DNA of 64,000 bases from an uncultured Pelagibacteraceae bacterium (lineage in GTDB: Bacteria > Pseudomonadota > Alphaproteobacteria > Pelagibacterales > Pelagibacteraceae), in contig CABXYJ010000002.1 of assembly GCA_902516345.1 (NCBI GenBank), forward strand, positions 51,688 to 115,687, given 5' to 3'. The notes below the pieces were generated by a model. The model was not told the origin of the DNA. It saw nothing but the letters and a program-made list of their open reading frames with translations, and ran no database searches. Every line of letters starts with the position of its first letter. The stretch's first letter is position 1. The position numbers and the translations under genes were made by a program. Positions 63,397-64,000 of the stretch are shown here, in pieces.

Positions 63397-64000
63397 TTGA
63401 AAACTCAAAATCTAAAAAAAGAAATCATTAAAATATTCAAAAAATTTGGTTTAAATAAAAACCACGCTCTTATATCAACTAATGCTCTTATTAATGCTGA
63501 ATTAGTTGGAGCATACGGACATGGTCTTTCAAGACTTAGAATGTATTGTGATAGAATTTCAAAAAATTTAATTAATCCAAAACCAAAAATTAAAATAAAA
63601 AAGATCTCAAATTCTATTTCCCATATTGATGCTGATGATGCCATTGGGTTTGTAGCTGCAGATTTAGCAATTAAACAAGCTATTAAAAATGCAAAAAAAA
63701 CTGGAATAGGACTGGTCGGTGTTAAAAATAGTGGTCATTACGGTTTGTCAGGATATTACGCAGAGCAAGCAGTAAAAAAAAATTTAATAACTATGATTTA
63801 TACAAATGCTCCTCCTGCTATTGCGCCTTATGGTGCGCTAAAGAGTTTATTTGGAACTAATCCGATTTGCTTTGGTTCACCAACAGGCTCTAAAGTTCCT
63901 TTTATATTAGATACATCAATTTCAATGATTAATAGAGGAAAAATTAGATTTGCGGCGAGAAATAATAAAAAAATTCCAGAAGGTGTTGCATTAAATAAAT
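63397..64000 (+). CDS. Ldh_2-family (malate/L-lactate/sulfolactate-type) dehydrogenase, 3' end missing
   Basis: Starts at a TTG 1 base after the tauC stop and runs past the window edge (201 codons seen). SGHYGLSGYYA (about 109-119) is the catalytic His segment and TNPICFGSPTG (about 150-160) a cofactor segment of the Ldh_2 family, which includes malate, ureidoglycolate and (R)-sulfolactate dehydrogenase ComC. Being the fourth gene after tauABC, a role with the imported compound is possible. Start choice is uncertain; no nearby ATG fits better. Confidence 0.8.
   Translation, partial: MKTQNLKKEIIKIFKKFGLNKNHALISTNALINAELVGAYGHGLSRLRMYCDRISKNLINPKPKIKIKKISNSISHIDADDAIGFVAADLAIKQAIKNAKKTGIGLVGVKNSGHYGLSGYYAEQAVKKNLITMIYTNAPPAIAPYGALKSLFGTNPICFGSPTGSKVPFILDTSISMINRGKIRFAARNNKKIPEGVALNK

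Noticed and set aside
1..64000. Prophage, insertion sequence, CRISPR array or integron
   Set aside because: No transposase, integrase or phage structural gene, no terminal inverted repeats, and no regularly spaced direct repeats longer than two units were seen.

Overview
The window is a low-GC (roughly 30 percent), extremely gene-dense piece of an alphaproteobacterial genome that looks like SAR11 (Pelagibacterales). The signs are very short or negative intergenic gaps, many 1-11 base gene overlaps, A/T-rich codon use, small proteins, few regulators, and a gene set typical of marine oligotrophs: TRAP and ABC uptake systems dominated by binding proteins, taurine/omega-amino acid and dimethylglycine-type catabolism, a methylcitrate cycle and type II DAHP synthase. 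No gap reaches 300 bases; the longest are 59425-59641, 52043-52236 and 24138-24295. I see no phage, IS element, CRISPR array or rRNA. The assignment to SAR11 is inferred from overall character, not from a marker-gene tree.

Layout. 1-3820: end of purS, then purQ-purL-bolA-grxD and a small membrane protein. 3817-15315 (minus strand): GT-C-like glycosyltransferase, rpsD, SpoU methyltransferase, cimA, cysS, nadE, aroG-II, FkbM methyltransferase, glmS and an acetyltransferase-only GlmU. 15387-19647: gph and prpD-prpB-prpC. 19667-24137: small proteins, an IsdG-like haem monooxygenase, a nitroreductase and nrdAB behind a probable NrdR box pair. 24296-26906: phosphohexomutase, DUF2061, TauE/SafE. 26906-32025: dusA, a TRAP transporter (dctPQM) and a divergent CoA-transferase. 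32022-36753: rpoZ with an acidic tail, MFS, HIBADH-like dehydrogenase, flavin protein, a cis-CaaD-family tautomerase and a secreted hydrolase. 36817-40314: a TPR/beta-barrel + FecR + secreted protein operon resembling a type XI (Slam) secretion system, beside a gamma carbonic anhydrase. 40335-46736: redoxin, two glycosyltransferases, a metal-ligand-less M24 protein and an amino-acid ABC transporter without its ATPase. 46797-51387: a SpeD-SpeE fusion with methylthioadenosine salvage genes (FucA-like aldolase, mtnA, mtnP) and divergent apt. 51388-53585: tRNA-CAT, orphan type IV pilin, a small tail-anchored protein, a regulator with two HTH domains. 53631-64000: BASS transporter, DMGDH-like oxidase, alanine dehydrogenase, omega-aminotransferase, and a divergent tauABC-like transporter followed by a truncated Ldh_2 dehydrogenase.

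How they work together. Spermidine made by SpeD-SpeE releases methylthioadenosine; MtnP and Apt recover adenine, while MtnA and the aldolase could turn the ribose into DHAP and a methylthio aldehyde (the DHAP shunt). The omega-aminotransferase passes amino groups to pyruvate, alanine dehydrogenase regenerates the pyruvate, and the divergent ABC importer probably brings in the substrate (taurine is the best guess). All three binding-protein genes (dctP, the amino-acid binding protein, tauA) are followed directly by a strong RNA hairpin before the membrane-component genes, which would make binding protein in excess over transporter.

The leads most worth following are the T11SS-like operon (36817-39792), the cis-CaaD family member with all six catalytic residues (35286-35726), the spermidine/MTA DHAP-shunt operon with the fused SpeD-SpeE, and the TauC permease with an inserted region of about 370 residues.
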